Part shown: positions 41,510 to 52,969 of the stretch, one piece after another
How the letters are laid out: each line of letters opens with the position of its first letter
Position numbering within the stretch: position 1 is the stretch's first letter
NCBI RefSeq assembly: GCF_019192965.1
Contig: NZ_JAHTKU010000010.1
Coordinates: 280,057-344,056, forward strand
Direction: 5' to 3'
DNA from: Nocardioides daeguensis
Lineage (GTDB): Bacteria > Actinomycetota > Actinomycetes > Propionibacteriales > Nocardioidaceae
Length of the DNA: 64,000 nucleotides
Translations under genes and position numbers: made by a program
The notes under the pieces: model-generated
Databases searched by the model: none
Told to the model about the DNA's origin: nothing
The model's input: only the letters and a program-made list of their open reading frames with translations

Positions 41510-42961
41510 TCAGGCAGGCGCCTGCTTCGGCGCGCTGCGGTGCGGCGCGCTGCGCAGCACGAACACGGCCCAGGCCGTCAGCAGGACGGCGGCGACGGCG
41601 AGCCCGATCCCGTTGACGGCGGGGTAGGACATCACGACGCCCAGGAAGCCGCCGAAGACCCACGCCAGCTGGAGCGTGGTGTCGCCCTTGGCGAACGCGC
41701 TGGCGTGCGCCCGGACGGGGACCCCGCTCTGGACGGTCGAGTCGAGGGACACCTTGGCGAGGTACTGCATGAGGCCGACCGTCAGCCCCAGTGCCACCAG
41801 CGGGAGCAGGCCGTAGAAGACGGTGGCCAGCACCAGTACGACGATGTCGGCGACCAGGGCGACCACGACCGTCACGGCCGGGTTGATCTTCCGGGCGAGC
41901 GAGGCGACCACGATCCCGATCGTGTTGCCGAGCCCGGCAGCGCCGATGACGAGGCCGACCAGCAGGGTGGAGCGGGTCTTGCTCTCCCAGCCGTCGAGCG
42001 GCTCGGTGACCAGCACGAACGTCATGAACATGGTGAGGAAGCCCGACAGCAGCCGCGGCCCGCAGTTGGCGCGCAGCGCGAACGCCACCTTCGGCGGCAA
42101 CCCGGTGGGGCGGCGTGCGCCGGCGGCGTCGCGCGGCCCGTCGATCGACTCCTCGCCCGCCGAGGAGTCCACCCGGCTCGGGAGCAGGATCGCGGCGACG
42201 GTGCCGACGGTGAACACCACGAAGGCGTAGCGGCAGGCCCACTCCGGGCCGATCCAGTACGCCGCCGCGGCGAGCGGACCCGAGACGCAGGCGCCGACCA
42301 CGCCGGCCAGAGCGACCCGGCCGTTGGCCTTGACCAGGGTGATCTCGCTGGGGAGCAGGCGCGGCACGGCGGCCGCCTTCGCGACGCCGTACGCCTTGGA
42401 GGAGACCAGGACGCCCAGGGCGGAGACGTAGAACCACGGCGAGCCGTCGTTCAGGGTCCCGGCCAGCACCCAGCACAGGAAGGCGCGCAACGCGAAGGTC
42501 GCCCCGATCGCCCAGCGCCGGCCGTGGCTGAACCGGTCGAGGAAGGGCCCGATCAGCGGGGCCACGATCGCGAACGGGACCATGGTCAGGCCGAGGAACA
42601 ACAGCACCGGACCGCGCTCGCCGCTGGTCGCGCCGGCGAAGAAGACGGTGCCGGCGAGGGCGATGGCGAACGCGGAGTCGCCCGCCGCGTTCGCGGCGTG
42701 CAGCTCGATCAGCCGGTTCAGCCCGGACCGCTCGGCGCCCTGCGCCGCCGCGGCCTTGCGAGCCTGGCGGAAGGTGGCCCGGCTGGCCCGGCCGGTCGCC
42801 GTCGCGACCCCCTTGAGCCCGCGGGCCGTCGCCTTGGCCCCCGTGCCGATGCTGGAGCCGACGGCGCGCGTCGACCCGGTCTCGGTGAGCTCGGGGCCGG
42901 AGCCGAGATCGCTGCCCGGCGGGCTGGCCGGGGGGCTCGGGTCGGGGCCGTGGGTGCTCAC
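41510..42961 (-). CDS. MFS transporter with cytoplasmic N-terminal extension
   Basis: 483 residues. About 85 N-terminal residues are hydrophilic (Ser/Pro/Gly-rich then basic, GLKGVATATGRASRATFRQA), followed by 12 hydrophobic segments. MVPFAIVAPLIGPFLDRFSH and GRRWAIGATFALRA carry the motif-A-like loop. LLPSEITLVKANGRVALAGV and QYLAKVSLDSTVQSGVPVRA are further conserved-looking loops. Substrate unknown. GTG 42961 is taken because CAAGAT lies six bases upstream; AGGAGG abuts the start and is too close to serve as a normal ribosome binding site. Divergent from DUF3027. Confidence 0.82.
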   Translation of the reverse strand: MSTHGPDPSPPASPPGSDLGSGPELTETGSTRAVGSSIGTGAKATARGLKGVATATGRASRATFRQARKAAAAQGAERSGLNRLIELHAANAAGDSAFAIALAGTVFFAGATSGERGPVLLFLGLTMVPFAIVAPLIGPFLDRFSHGRRWAIGATFALRAFLCWVLAGTLNDGSPWFYVSALGVLVSSKAYGVAKAAAVPRLLPSEITLVKANGRVALAGVVGACVSGPLAAAAYWIGPEWACRYAFVVFTVGTVAAILLPSRVDSSAGEESIDGPRDAAGARRPTGLPPKVAFALRANCGPRLLSGFLTMFMTFVLVTEPLDGWESKTRSTLLVGLVIGAAGLGNTIGIVVASLARKINPAVTVVVALVADIVVLVLATVFYGLLPLVALGLTVGLMQYLAKVSLDSTVQSGVPVRAHASAFAKGDTTLQLAWVFGGFLGVVMSYPAVNGIGLAVAAVLLTAWAVFVLRSAPHRSAPKQAPA

Positions 42962-43020
42962 CCTCCTATCTTGCCTGCCCCGACGTGACGACCGGGCCTG
43001 GCATGGGGGATGCTGTGCCG

Positions 43021-43797
43021 GTGTCCACCCTGGAGCGCAAGCTGACTGACGCCGCCACCGCCGATGCCGTCGACGCGGCACGCGCTGCGCTGCTCGAGGA
43101 GGTCGACGCCAGCGACGTGGGCGAGCACTCCGGTCACCAGGTCGACGGACTCCGGGTCGTCACCCACCTGTTCGAGTGCACGCGCAAGGGCTACCGCGGC
43201 TGGCAGTGGGCGGTCACGCTCACCCGTGCCTCCCGCCAGCGCAAGGTCACCGTCGTCGAGGTGGTGCTGCTGCCCGGGCCGGACGCGATCGTCGCCCCCG
43301 CCTGGGTGCCCTACCGCGACCGCCTCCGCCCCGGCGACATGTCGGCCGGCGACCTGCTGCCCGTCGACGACGACGACCCGCGCCTCGTGCCGACGTACTC
43401 CTTCGGCGACGACCCGCTCGACACCGACGAGCGCGCCCAGATCCGCCAGGTCGCCAAGGACCTCGGCCTGGGCCGGGTCCGCGTCCTGTCGCCGGAGGGC
43501 CGCGACGCCGCCGCGGAGCGCTGGTACGACGGCGACGCCGGCCCGGACGCGCCGATCGCCAAGTCCGCGCCCCACCACTGCTACTCCTGCGGCTTCCTGG
43601 TCCGGCTCAACGGCCCGCTGTCGGAGCTGTTCGGTGTCTGCGCCAACGGCGACGCCAACGACGACGGTCGCGTCGTCGCCCTCCAGCACGGTTGCGGCGG
43701 CCACTCCGAGGTCCGCCTCAGCAAGCGTCAGCAGCCCCAGCCCCCGGCCCCGCCGGTCGTCGACACGATCTCGCTGGACGACCTCGAGACCTTCTGA
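43021..43797 (+). CDS. DUF3027 family protein
   Basis: 258 residues. Recognised by GYRGWQWAVTLTRASRQRKV and VVEVVLLPGPDAIVAPAWVP near residues 55-95, typical of the actinobacterial DUF3027 family. A likely zinc site follows: APHHCYSCGFLVRLNGPLSE with a later LFGVCANGD and ALQHGCGGHS. Function unknown, but the family is regularly located beside cold-shock and MFS genes, as here. The start GTG 43021 is uncertain; an upstream in-frame start at 42985 is possible. Confidence 0.83.
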   Translation: MSTLERKLTDAATADAVDAARAALLEEVDASDVGEHSGHQVDGLRVVTHLFECTRKGYRGWQWAVTLTRASRQRKVTVVEVVLLPGPDAIVAPAWVPYRDRLRPGDMSAGDLLPVDDDDPRLVPTYSFGDDPLDTDERAQIRQVAKDLGLGRVRVLSPEGRDAAAERWYDGDAGPDAPIAKSAPHHCYSCGFLVRLNGPLSELFGVCANGDANDDGRVVALQHGCGGHSEVRLSKRQQPQPPAPPVVDTISLDDLETF

Positions 43798-43810
43798 GTC
43801 GGCGCGCGCT

Positions 43811-44007
43811 CTTGTAACTAAGTGTTACAGCGGGAAAACCGGTGCAACACCGCCCGGGTAGTGGCCACACCGCCCGGGTAGATGCCGTGTGTTGGCGGCG
43901 CGGCCCCGGGCGGGCCTCGAGGCACCTCGGGCGTGTCTACCCGGGCGCTGTTGCTACTACCCGGGCGCTGGTGCACTGAAATCCGTGCTGTAACCCTTAG
44001 TTACAAG
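43811..44007. repeat. ~200-bp palindromic element, copy C
   Basis: 197 bp with 18-bp terminal inverted repeats (CTTGTAACTAAGTGTTAC / GTAACCCTTAGTTACAAG, one mismatch). The left arm has GCCCGGGTAG twice and the right arm CTACCCGGGC twice, each pair exactly 20 bp apart. It starts 13 bp after the DUF3027 stop and lies between convergent genes. Confidence 0.87.
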
Positions 44008-44063
44008 GGCGGCGCGGGCTTGCCGGGGGCGTCCGACGGAGAGCTCTCGGCTGGCCGTGTGTC

Positions 44064-44699
44064 TCAGGGTTGGCTGAGGATCGCGACGGAGTAGAGGTCG
44101 TCCGCCGGTCGCAGGTCGTACCCCCCGAACCGGTGCTGGACGACCAGCCCGGCTGCGTCGACGTCGGCGAGGAACTCCTCGGGGGTGTACTCCCGCGCCG
44201 TCGACGGCCCCTGCTGCAGGTGGAAGCCGACCAGGATCCGCCCGCCCGTGGCGAGCAGCGACCCGAGCCGCTCCAGGACGGCGACCTCGGTGCGCTCGGC
44301 GACGAAGGTGAGCACGTTGCCGACGCACACGACGAGGTCGTAGGCGGTCGGGGCGCCGGCCGCGGTGAGCGCCTCGGGCGTCAGGGTGAGGATCTCGTGC
44401 GGCACGACGGGCAGGTCGGGGAAGGTGCGCCGCGACTGTGTCGCCAGGACCGGGTCGGGCTCGGCGGCGATGACCCGGTGGCCCAGCGCGAGGAGGTGGG
44501 CGCCGATCCGGCCCATGCCCGAGCCGGCGTCGAGGATGGTCGCGCCGCGCTCGACGAGGGTGTCGGCCAGCCGGGCCTCGCCGACCACGTCGGTGCCGTC
44601 GGCGATCAGCTGGGCGAACCGCTCGCCGTACCCCGGGTTGCGGTCGCCGCCCAGCGCCCACCGGGTCGGGGGCAGGCGCGGGGGAGCGGCGTCACTCAT
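44064..44699 (-). CDS. Class I SAM-dependent methyltransferase
   Basis: 211 residues. ATILDAGSGMGRIGAHLLAL is the SAM-binding motif I, VIAAEPDPVL motif II, YDLVVCVGNVLTFVAE the motif IV region and GGRILVGFHLQQGPSTARE the post-motif strand. This resembles the small SmtA/UbiE-like group; the substrate is unknown. ATG 44699 overlaps the stop of the upstream DUF2530 gene by 8 nt, so the two are translationally coupled. A longer frame read through DUF2530 is a shadow. Confidence 0.85.
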   Translation of the reverse strand: MSDAAPPRLPPTRWALGGDRNPGYGERFAQLIADGTDVVGEARLADTLVERGATILDAGSGMGRIGAHLLALGHRVIAAEPDPVLATQSRRTFPDLPVVPHEILTLTPEALTAAGAPTAYDLVVCVGNVLTFVAERTEVAVLERLGSLLATGGRILVGFHLQQGPSTAREYTPEEFLADVDAAGLVVQHRFGGYDLRPADDLYSVAILSQP

Positions 44700-44985
44700 C
44701 GGTGTCGACGCTGCGCTCGGCGCGGACCTGGCGGCGGCGCTTGCAGTACTCGGAGCCGAGGAGGCCGAGTCCGACGCCGGTGAGGCACATCCACAGCAGC
44801 CAGGTGTGGCCGTCCTCCCGGAGCCGTCCATAGAACGGCAGCAGGCCGAGGAAGGCGACGAGGAAGAGGGCGGTGCCGACCTGGACGGTGCGGACGCCGT
44901 CGACGTCGAGCGGCTCGACGGGCGCGATCAGGTAGGTCCGCTTCCCGAACTCGTGCTGGGTCGGCTGGTCGTCGCGGAGCTCCAC
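44692..44985 (-). CDS. DUF2530 family membrane protein
   Basis: 97 residues. After a short polar N-terminus, PLDVDGVRTVQVGTALFLVA begins the first membrane segment and HTWLLWMCLTGVGLGLLG the second, followed by a basic EYCKRRRQ end. This is the DUF2530 pattern of actinobacteria; function unknown. GTG 44985 lies 7 nt after TAGAGT (leaderless). Divergent from the MarR gene, whose operator it may share. Confidence 0.85.
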   Translation of the reverse strand: MELRDDQPTQHEFGKRTYLIAPVEPLDVDGVRTVQVGTALFLVAFLGLLPFYGRLREDGHTWLLWMCLTGVGLGLLGSEYCKRRRQVRAERSVDTDE

Positions 44986-45012
44986 GGAATCAACTCTACT
45001 CTCGCGGGAATG

Positions 45013-45027
45013 ATTACCGAAGGTAAT
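45013..45027. promoter_or_regulatory. MarR operator ATTACC-GAA-GGTAAT
   Basis: A perfect 6-bp dyad with a 3-bp centre lies just upstream of TACGCT (45032-45037), the presumed -10 box of the MarR gene. Binding there would block the regulator-exporter operon. Confidence 0.65.
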
Positions 45028-45043
45028 GACTTACGCTAATGAA

Positions 45044-45523
45044 ATGCCGACCTTGGAGAAGCGGGGGCACCCCCGCGCGAGACGAGCCGGCCAGTCCGAC
45101 TCCGTGGCAACGGTCGCGACCGAGCTCCGGTTCGCGGTCATGCGCCTGCGTCGCCGGCTGGCCCGGGAGCGGCACCCCGACAACGACCTCAGCGTCTCGT
45201 CGATGGCCGTGCTCTACGCGCTCAACCGGTACGGCGACCTCACCGTCGGCGCGCTGGCCGCCCGCGAGCAGGTGCAGCCGCCGAGCATGACCCGCACGGT
45301 GACCGCCCTCGTCGACGCCGGCCTGGTCGAGCGCTGCGCCCACCCCAGCGACGGCCGCCAGGTCGTCGTCCGGGTGACCGACGAGGGCCGTGCCGTCGTC
45401 GGCGCCGACCTGACCCGCCGCGACCGCTGGCTCTCGCGCCGCCTCGAGGAGCTCAGCGCCGAGGAGCGTGACGTGCTGCGCCGTGCCGCCCCGATCCTGC
45501 AACGCCTCGCTGAGGCCGACTGA
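45044..45523 (+). CDS. MarR family transcriptional regulator
   Basis: 159 residues. LRFAVMRLRRRLARERHPDN leads into the winged helix: LSVSSMAVLYALNRYGDLTV, GALAAREQVQPPSMTRTVTA and LVDAGLVERCAHPSDGRQVV. Start ATG 45044 is exactly six bases after TACGCT, fitting the leaderless rule; ATG 45026 lies upstream of that -10 box and within the operator. An MFS exporter follows after 28 bp, so this is a self-contained regulator-pump operon. Confidence 0.88.
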   Translation: MPTLEKRGHPRARRAGQSDSVATVATELRFAVMRLRRRLARERHPDNDLSVSSMAVLYALNRYGDLTVGALAAREQVQPPSMTRTVTALVDAGLVERCAHPSDGRQVVVRVTDEGRAVVGADLTRRDRWLSRRLEELSAEERDVLRRAAPILQRLAEAD

Positions 45524-45551
45524 CCGACGACCGCGACCCGAAGGAGATCCC

Positions 45552-46823
45552 ACGAGCCCCCGATTCCGCTCCCTGTCCCACCCCAACTACCGCCTCTACT
45601 TCGCCGGCAGCCTCGTCTCCAACATCGGCACCTGGATGCAGCGGGTCGCGCAGGACTGGCTGGTCCTGACCATTCCCGGCAACGGCGGCGCCGCGCTCGG
45701 CATCGCGACCGGCCTCCAGTTCCTGCCGGTGCTGCTGCTCTCGCCGTACGCCGGCGTGGTGGCCGACCGCATCTCCAAGCGGGTCCTGCTGCAGGTCACC
45801 CAGGCGATGATGGCGCTCTCCTCCCTCGCGCTCGGGGTGATCGCCGTGCTCGGGGTCGCGCAGACCTGGCAGGTCTACCTGATCGCCTTCGTCTTCGGCA
45901 TCGGCGCCGCCTTCGACGCCCCGGCCCGGCAGGCGTTCGTCTCGGAGATGGTCGGCACCGACGACGTCGCCAACGCGGTCAGCCTCAACTCGGCGGCCTT
46001 CAACGCCGCGCGCCTGATCGGCCCCGGCCTGGCCGGCCTGCTCATCGGTTTCGCCGGCGGTGGGATGCGCGCGACCGGCTGGGTCATCCTCGCGAACGCG
46101 CTGTCCTACCTGGCCGTCATCGCCCAGCTGCGCCGGATGGACGTCGCGGCCCTCCACTCGCCGCGGCCGGCCGCCCGCACCCCCGGCATGCTGCGCGAGG
46201 GTGTCGCCTACCTCCGGGGCCAGCCGAAGATGCTGATGATCCTCGTGCTCGTCTTCTTCGTCGGGACCTTCGGCATGAACTTCCAGATCACCTCCGCCCT
46301 CATGGCGACCGAGGTCTTCGGCAAGGGGGCCGAGGAGTACGGCGTCCTCGGCTCCGTGCTGGCCATCGGCTCCCTGTCCGGGGCGCTGGTCGCGGCCGGC
46401 CGGTCCCGGGTCCGGGTCCGTTTGCTGATGGGTGCCGCGGTCGCGTTCGGCGTGGTCGAGATCGCCGCGGGCCTGGTGCCGACGTACCTGACGTTCGTGC
46501 TGCTCTGCCCGTTCCTCGGCTTCTCGGTGATCACGGTCCTCAACTCGTGCAACGCGATCCTGCAGACCGAGTCGGCTCCCGCCCTGCGGGGCAGGGTGAT
46601 GGCGATCTACATGACGATCGTGATGGGTGGCGCGCCGCTGGGGTCGCCGTTCATCGGCTGGATCGGTGAGCAGCTCGGCGCCCGGTGGACCCTGGTGGCC
46701 GGCGGGACGCTGGTCCTGGTCGGCGTCGGCCTCGCCGCTGCGGCCCACCGGGCTGCCTCCCGGGCGCTCGGGTCGACCACCGGGTCGACCCCGCTCGGGG
46801 CTCCTGCCATGCTTCGGCCGTGA
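45552..46823 (+). CDS. MFS transporter (enterobactin-exporter-like), apparent ACG start
   Basis: 423 residues if begun at ACG 45552. Twelve hydrophobic segments; the first reads LYFAGSLVSNIGTWMQRVAQ and DWLVL, typical of the MFS_3/EntS-like group, followed by PYAGVVADRISKRVLLQVTQ (motif A). AFDAPARQAFVSEMVGTDDV is a family hallmark. The start is odd: an excellent AAGGAG lies 5 nt before ACG-AGC-CCC, exactly where homologues start with Met-Ser-Pro, but no ATG/GTG/TTG is present. The nearest in-frame GTG (about 45468-45483) lies inside marR. It may use ACG, or the start may have mutated. Confidence 0.8.
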   Translation, partial: TSPRFRSLSHPNYRLYFAGSLVSNIGTWMQRVAQDWLVLTIPGNGGAALGIATGLQFLPVLLLSPYAGVVADRISKRVLLQVTQAMMALSSLALGVIAVLGVAQTWQVYLIAFVFGIGAAFDAPARQAFVSEMVGTDDVANAVSLNSAAFNAARLIGPGLAGLLIGFAGGGMRATGWVILANALSYLAVIAQLRRMDVAALHSPRPAARTPGMLREGVAYLRGQPKMLMILVLVFFVGTFGMNFQITSALMATEVFGKGAEEYGVLGSVLAIGSLSGALVAAGRSRVRVRLLMGAAVAFGVVEIAAGLVPTYLTFVLLCPFLGFSVITVLNSCNAILQTESAPALRGRVMAIYMTIVMGGAPLGSPFIGWIGEQLGARWTLVAGGTLVLVGVGLAAAAHRAASRALGSTTGSTPLGAPAMLRP

Positions 46824-48277
46824 ACTCGGCCGAAACCATCGCCTCCGCGAACCCGATCGACCGCTTCTTCCGCATCTCCGAGCGGGGCTCCAGCCTCGGC
46901 CAGGAGCTCCGCGGAGGCGTGGTCACCTTCTTCACGATGGCCTACATCGTGGTGCTCAACCCGCTGATCCTCGGCTATGCGACCGACGTCGACGGCAAGT
47001 ACCTCGGTGGTGGGAGCGAGCCGAACCTCGCGGCGATCGCCGCCGGTACGGCGCTCGTGGCGGGCGTGCTGACGATCCTGATGGGCGTCGCGGCCAACTA
47101 CCCGCTCGCGCTCGCGACCGGCCTGGGCCTCAACGCCTTCCTCGCCTTCGCGGTGGCCAGCCAGATGACCTGGGCCGACGCCATGGGGTTGGTGGTGATC
47201 GAGGGTGTCCTGATCCTGGTGCTGGTCCTCACCGGCTTCCGTACGGCGGTCTTCCGGGCCGTCCCCGGGCAGCTCAAGGTCGCCATCTCGGTCGGGATCG
47301 GCCTGTTCATCGCGCTGATCGGCTTCGTCGACGCCGGCGTGGTCAAGCGGATCCCCGACGCGGCGCAGACGACCGTCCCCGTCCAGCTCGGCCCCGACGG
47401 CAACCTCAGCGGCTGGCCGGTCCTGGTCTTCGTCGTCGGCCTGTTGCTGATGCTCGCGCTGTGGGTCCGCCGGGTCCGCGGCGCGATCCTCGTCTCGATC
47501 GTGGTGATGACGGTCGTCGCCGTGGTCGTCGAGGCGATCGGCGACCTGGGGCGGGCATCGGAGAAGGCCGGCGGCTGGGCGCTCACCGTCCCTGCCTGGT
47601 CCGGCGACTTCCACGCCCCCGACTTCGGCACCCTGGGCGAGTTCGACCTGCTCGGCTCGTGGGACAAGGTCGGCGTCGTCACCGTCCTGCTGCTCGTCTT
47701 CTCCCTCATGCTGGCCGACTTCTTCGACACCATGGGCACCATGACGGCCATCGGCGCGGAGGCCGAGCTGCTCGACGAGGAGGGCATGCCGCCCCACGCC
47801 GACCGGATCCTGGTCGTCGACTCGGTCGCCGCGATCGCCGGCGGCGCGGCGGGTGTCTCGTCCAACACGTCGTACATCGAGTCGGCCTCGGGCGTCGGCG
47901 AGGGGGCGCGCACCGGTCTGGCCTCGGTGGTCACCGGCCTGCTGTTCCTGGCCACGATCTTCGCCTCGCCGCTCGTCGCGATGATCCCCTCCGAGGCCGC
48001 GGTGCCGGCCCTGGTGCTGGTCGGCTTCTTGATGATGCAGCAGATCACGGGCATCGCCTGGGACGACGTCGAGATCGCGATCCCGGCCTTCCTGACCATC
48101 GTGCTGATGCCGTTCACGTACTCGATCTCGGTCGGCATCGGCGCCGGCTTCGTGTCCTTCGCCTTCCTCAAGATCGTGCGTGGCAAGGCCCGTGAGCTGC
48201 ACCCGCTGCTGTGGGTGGTGGCGGGTCTGTTCGTGGTGTACTTCGCGATCGACCCGATCACCCGCTGGTTGACCTGA
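46820..48277 (+). CDS. NCS2-type purine (adenine/guanine/hypoxanthine) permease
   Basis: 485 residues with 12-14 membrane segments. LRGGVVTFFTMAYIVVLNPL and GLGLNAFLAFAVASQMTWAD, then LADFFDTMGTMTAIGAEAEL and SSNTSYIESASGVGEGARTG, are the AzgA-like motifs. It is expected to be a proton symporter for nucleobases. GTG 46820 overlaps the stop of the MFS gene (GTGA); the cotranscription may be accidental, and CATGCT six bases upstream offers an independent leaderless start. Confidence 0.9.
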   Translation: MNSAETIASANPIDRFFRISERGSSLGQELRGGVVTFFTMAYIVVLNPLILGYATDVDGKYLGGGSEPNLAAIAAGTALVAGVLTILMGVAANYPLALATGLGLNAFLAFAVASQMTWADAMGLVVIEGVLILVLVLTGFRTAVFRAVPGQLKVAISVGIGLFIALIGFVDAGVVKRIPDAAQTTVPVQLGPDGNLSGWPVLVFVVGLLLMLALWVRRVRGAILVSIVVMTVVAVVVEAIGDLGRASEKAGGWALTVPAWSGDFHAPDFGTLGEFDLLGSWDKVGVVTVLLLVFSLMLADFFDTMGTMTAIGAEAELLDEEGMPPHADRILVVDSVAAIAGGAAGVSSNTSYIESASGVGEGARTGLASVVTGLLFLATIFASPLVAMIPSEAAVPALVLVGFLMMQQITGIAWDDVEIAIPAFLTIVLMPFTYSISVGIGAGFVSFAFLKIVRGKARELHPLLWVVAGLFVVYFAIDPITRWLT

Positions 48278-48320
48278 GGTCGCGCCGGCCTCACGCCCGC
48301 TCAGGCGTGCGCTCCGCATT

Positions 48321-48350
48321 TTGACCCGCCTTCGGGGCGGCCGGTAATCT
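48321..48350 (+). promoter_or_regulatory. Predicted sigma-A promoter of the str operon
   Basis: TTGACC (48321-48326), an 18-bp spacer, then TAATCT (48345-48350). Transcription would start near 48357, leaving a ~160-nt leader before rpsL. A small CACGCC/GGCGTG hairpin at 48292-48309 after the permease gene may end upstream transcription. Nothing else is seen in the rest of 48278-48515. Confidence 0.65.
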
Positions 48351-48515
48351 CGAATCTCGTGTCTGGGGCCACCCGGCACGTCGAGCATGCCCTCCGTCCC
48401 CCAGCCCTCGCGGGCGTGGAGAGCGGGGGAAGCGCTCCGGCACTCAGCAGCAACGCTTCACCCCGAGCCAGGCACGGTGCCCGGCCGAGAGACCAGACCG
48501 AAAGGGAACCATCAG

Positions 48516-48890
48516 GTGCCCACCATTCAGCAGTTGGTCCGCAAGGGCCGCCAGGACAAGGTGTCGAAGACCAAGACGCCTGCCCTGAAGGGATCGCCCC
48601 AGCGGCGCGGTGTGTGCACCCGCGTCTACACCACCACCCCCAAGAAGCCGAACTCCGCCCTCCGGAAGGTCGCCCGCGTGCGCCTCTCCAGCGGCGTCGA
48701 GGTCACCGCCTACATCCCGGGTGAGGGTCACAACCTCCAGGAGCACTCGATCGTGCTCGTCCGCGGCGGTCGTGTGAAGGACCTGCCCGGTGTTCGCTAC
48801 AAGGTCATCCGCGGCGCTCTGGACACCCAGGCCGTGAAGAACCGTAAGCAGGCTCGCAGCCGCTACGGCGCCAAGAAGGAGAAGAGCTGA
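48516..48890 (+). CDS. rpsL: 30S ribosomal protein S12
   Basis: 124 residues, complete. It opens [20 protein letters not shown] and has [20 protein letters not shown], where the Lys-rich PKKPNS loop is the streptomycin-linked region and appears wild type, and [20 protein letters not shown] with the second resistance-linked Lys. The protein lies at the decoding centre. GTG 48516 follows a GAAAGGGAACC ribosome binding site. First gene of the str operon; rpsG starts 1 bp after the stop. Confidence 0.97.
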   Translation: MPTIQQLVRKGRQDKVSKTKTPALKGSPQRRGVCTRVYTTTPKKPNSALRKVARVRLSSGVEVTAYIPGEGHNLQEHSIVLVRGGRVKDLPGVRYKVIRGALDTQAVKNRKQARSRYGAKKEKS

Positions 48891-48891
48891 C

Positions 48892-49362
48892 ATGCCGCGC
48901 AAGGGCCCCGCGCCGAAGCGCCCGATCGACGTCGACCCGGTCTACGGTTCGCAGCTGGTGACCCAGCTGGTGTCGAAGGTGCTCCAGGACGGCAAGAAGC
49001 AGGTCGCTCAGCGGATCGTCTACTCCGCTCTCGAGGGCACCCGCGAGAAGACCGGCGTCGACCCGGTCATCACCCTCAAGCGTGCGCTGGACAACGTGCG
49101 CCCCGCGCTCGAGGTCAAGTCCCGCCGCGTCGGTGGTGCGACCTACCAGGTCCCCGTCGAGGTCAAGGGCAACCGCGGCACCACGCTGTCGCTGCGCTGG
49201 CTCGTGGGCTACGCCCAGGAGCGTCGCGAGAAGACGATGGCCGAGCGCCTGCAGAACGAGATCCTCGACGCCGCCAACGGCCTCGGCGCCGCGGTCAAGA
49301 AGCGCGAGGACACGCACAAGATGGCCGAGTCCAACAAGGCCTTCGCTCACTACCGCTGGTGA
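48892..49362 (+). CDS. rpsG: 30S ribosomal protein S7
   Basis: 156 residues. [20 protein letters not shown] at the start, then [40 protein letters not shown] and [20 protein letters not shown]; all are standard S7 segments. It nucleates assembly of the 30S head. Translationally linked to rpsL. A 12-bp hairpin follows in the gap before fusA. Confidence 0.97.
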   Translation: MPRKGPAPKRPIDVDPVYGSQLVTQLVSKVLQDGKKQVAQRIVYSALEGTREKTGVDPVITLKRALDNVRPALEVKSRRVGGATYQVPVEVKGNRGTTLSLRWLVGYAQERREKTMAERLQNEILDAANGLGAAVKKREDTHKMAESNKAFAHYRW

Positions 49363-49367
49363 TCCTC

Positions 49368-49405
49368 ACCGGAGCGGGCCCGTCAACCACGGTGCCCGCT
49401 CCGGT
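49368..49405 (+). terminator. Intra-operon hairpin between rpsG and fusA
   Basis: ACCGGAGCGGGC (49368-49379) and GCCCGCTCCGGT (49394-49405) form a perfect 12-bp stem. It has no T-tract and lies inside the str operon, so it may be a partial terminator or an RNA-processing site setting the ratio of S12/S7 to elongation factors. Confidence 0.65.
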
Positions 49406-49445
49406 CCACCAGTTCCATCCCCTTACCTAAGGAACGCTGACTCAC

Positions 49446-51569
<2,124 letters not shown>

Positions 51570-51574
51570 CCCCT

Positions 51575-51616
51575 ACGGGGGCCATCGCCCCCGTGGGTCC
51601 CCGGAGATCCGGGGAC
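51575..51616 (+). terminator. Tandem hairpins between fusA and tuf
   Basis: Hairpin 1: ACGGGGGC-CATC-GCCCCCGT (51575-51594). Hairpin 2: GTCCCCGG-AGAT-CCGGGGAC (51597-51616). Both have perfect 8-bp stems. A TAGTAC hexamer at 51657-51662 could be a -10 box for separate tuf transcription. Confidence 0.7.
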
Positions 51617-51685
51617 TCGACGCAGACCCTCGGCGCACCACCCCTTTAGTACGAGTCAAGTAACAACACACCAGGAGGAGCCCCA

Positions 51686-52879
<1,194 letters not shown>

Positions 52880-52894
52880 TCTGACCTGCTTCGG

Positions 52895-52928
52895 GGAGGC
52901 CCCCGCTGCTTCGGCAGCGGGGGCCTCC
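52895..52928 (+). terminator. Strong rho-independent terminator after tuf
   Basis: GGAGGCCCCCGCTGC, loop TTCG, GCAGCGGGGGCCTCC: a perfect 15-bp stem capped by a stable UUCG tetraloop, followed by TGCATTTC. Confidence 0.9.
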
Positions 52929-52969
52929 TGCATTTCGGGCCACGGGTGCCCAGCCGGGAGAATGGGCGC

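Noticed and set aside
44700..44831. N-terminal extension of the SAM methyltransferase
   Set aside because: It reads through the DUF2530 gene in another frame as a Ser/Ala-rich stretch; ATG 44699 overlaps the DUF2530 stop and starts the fold properly.
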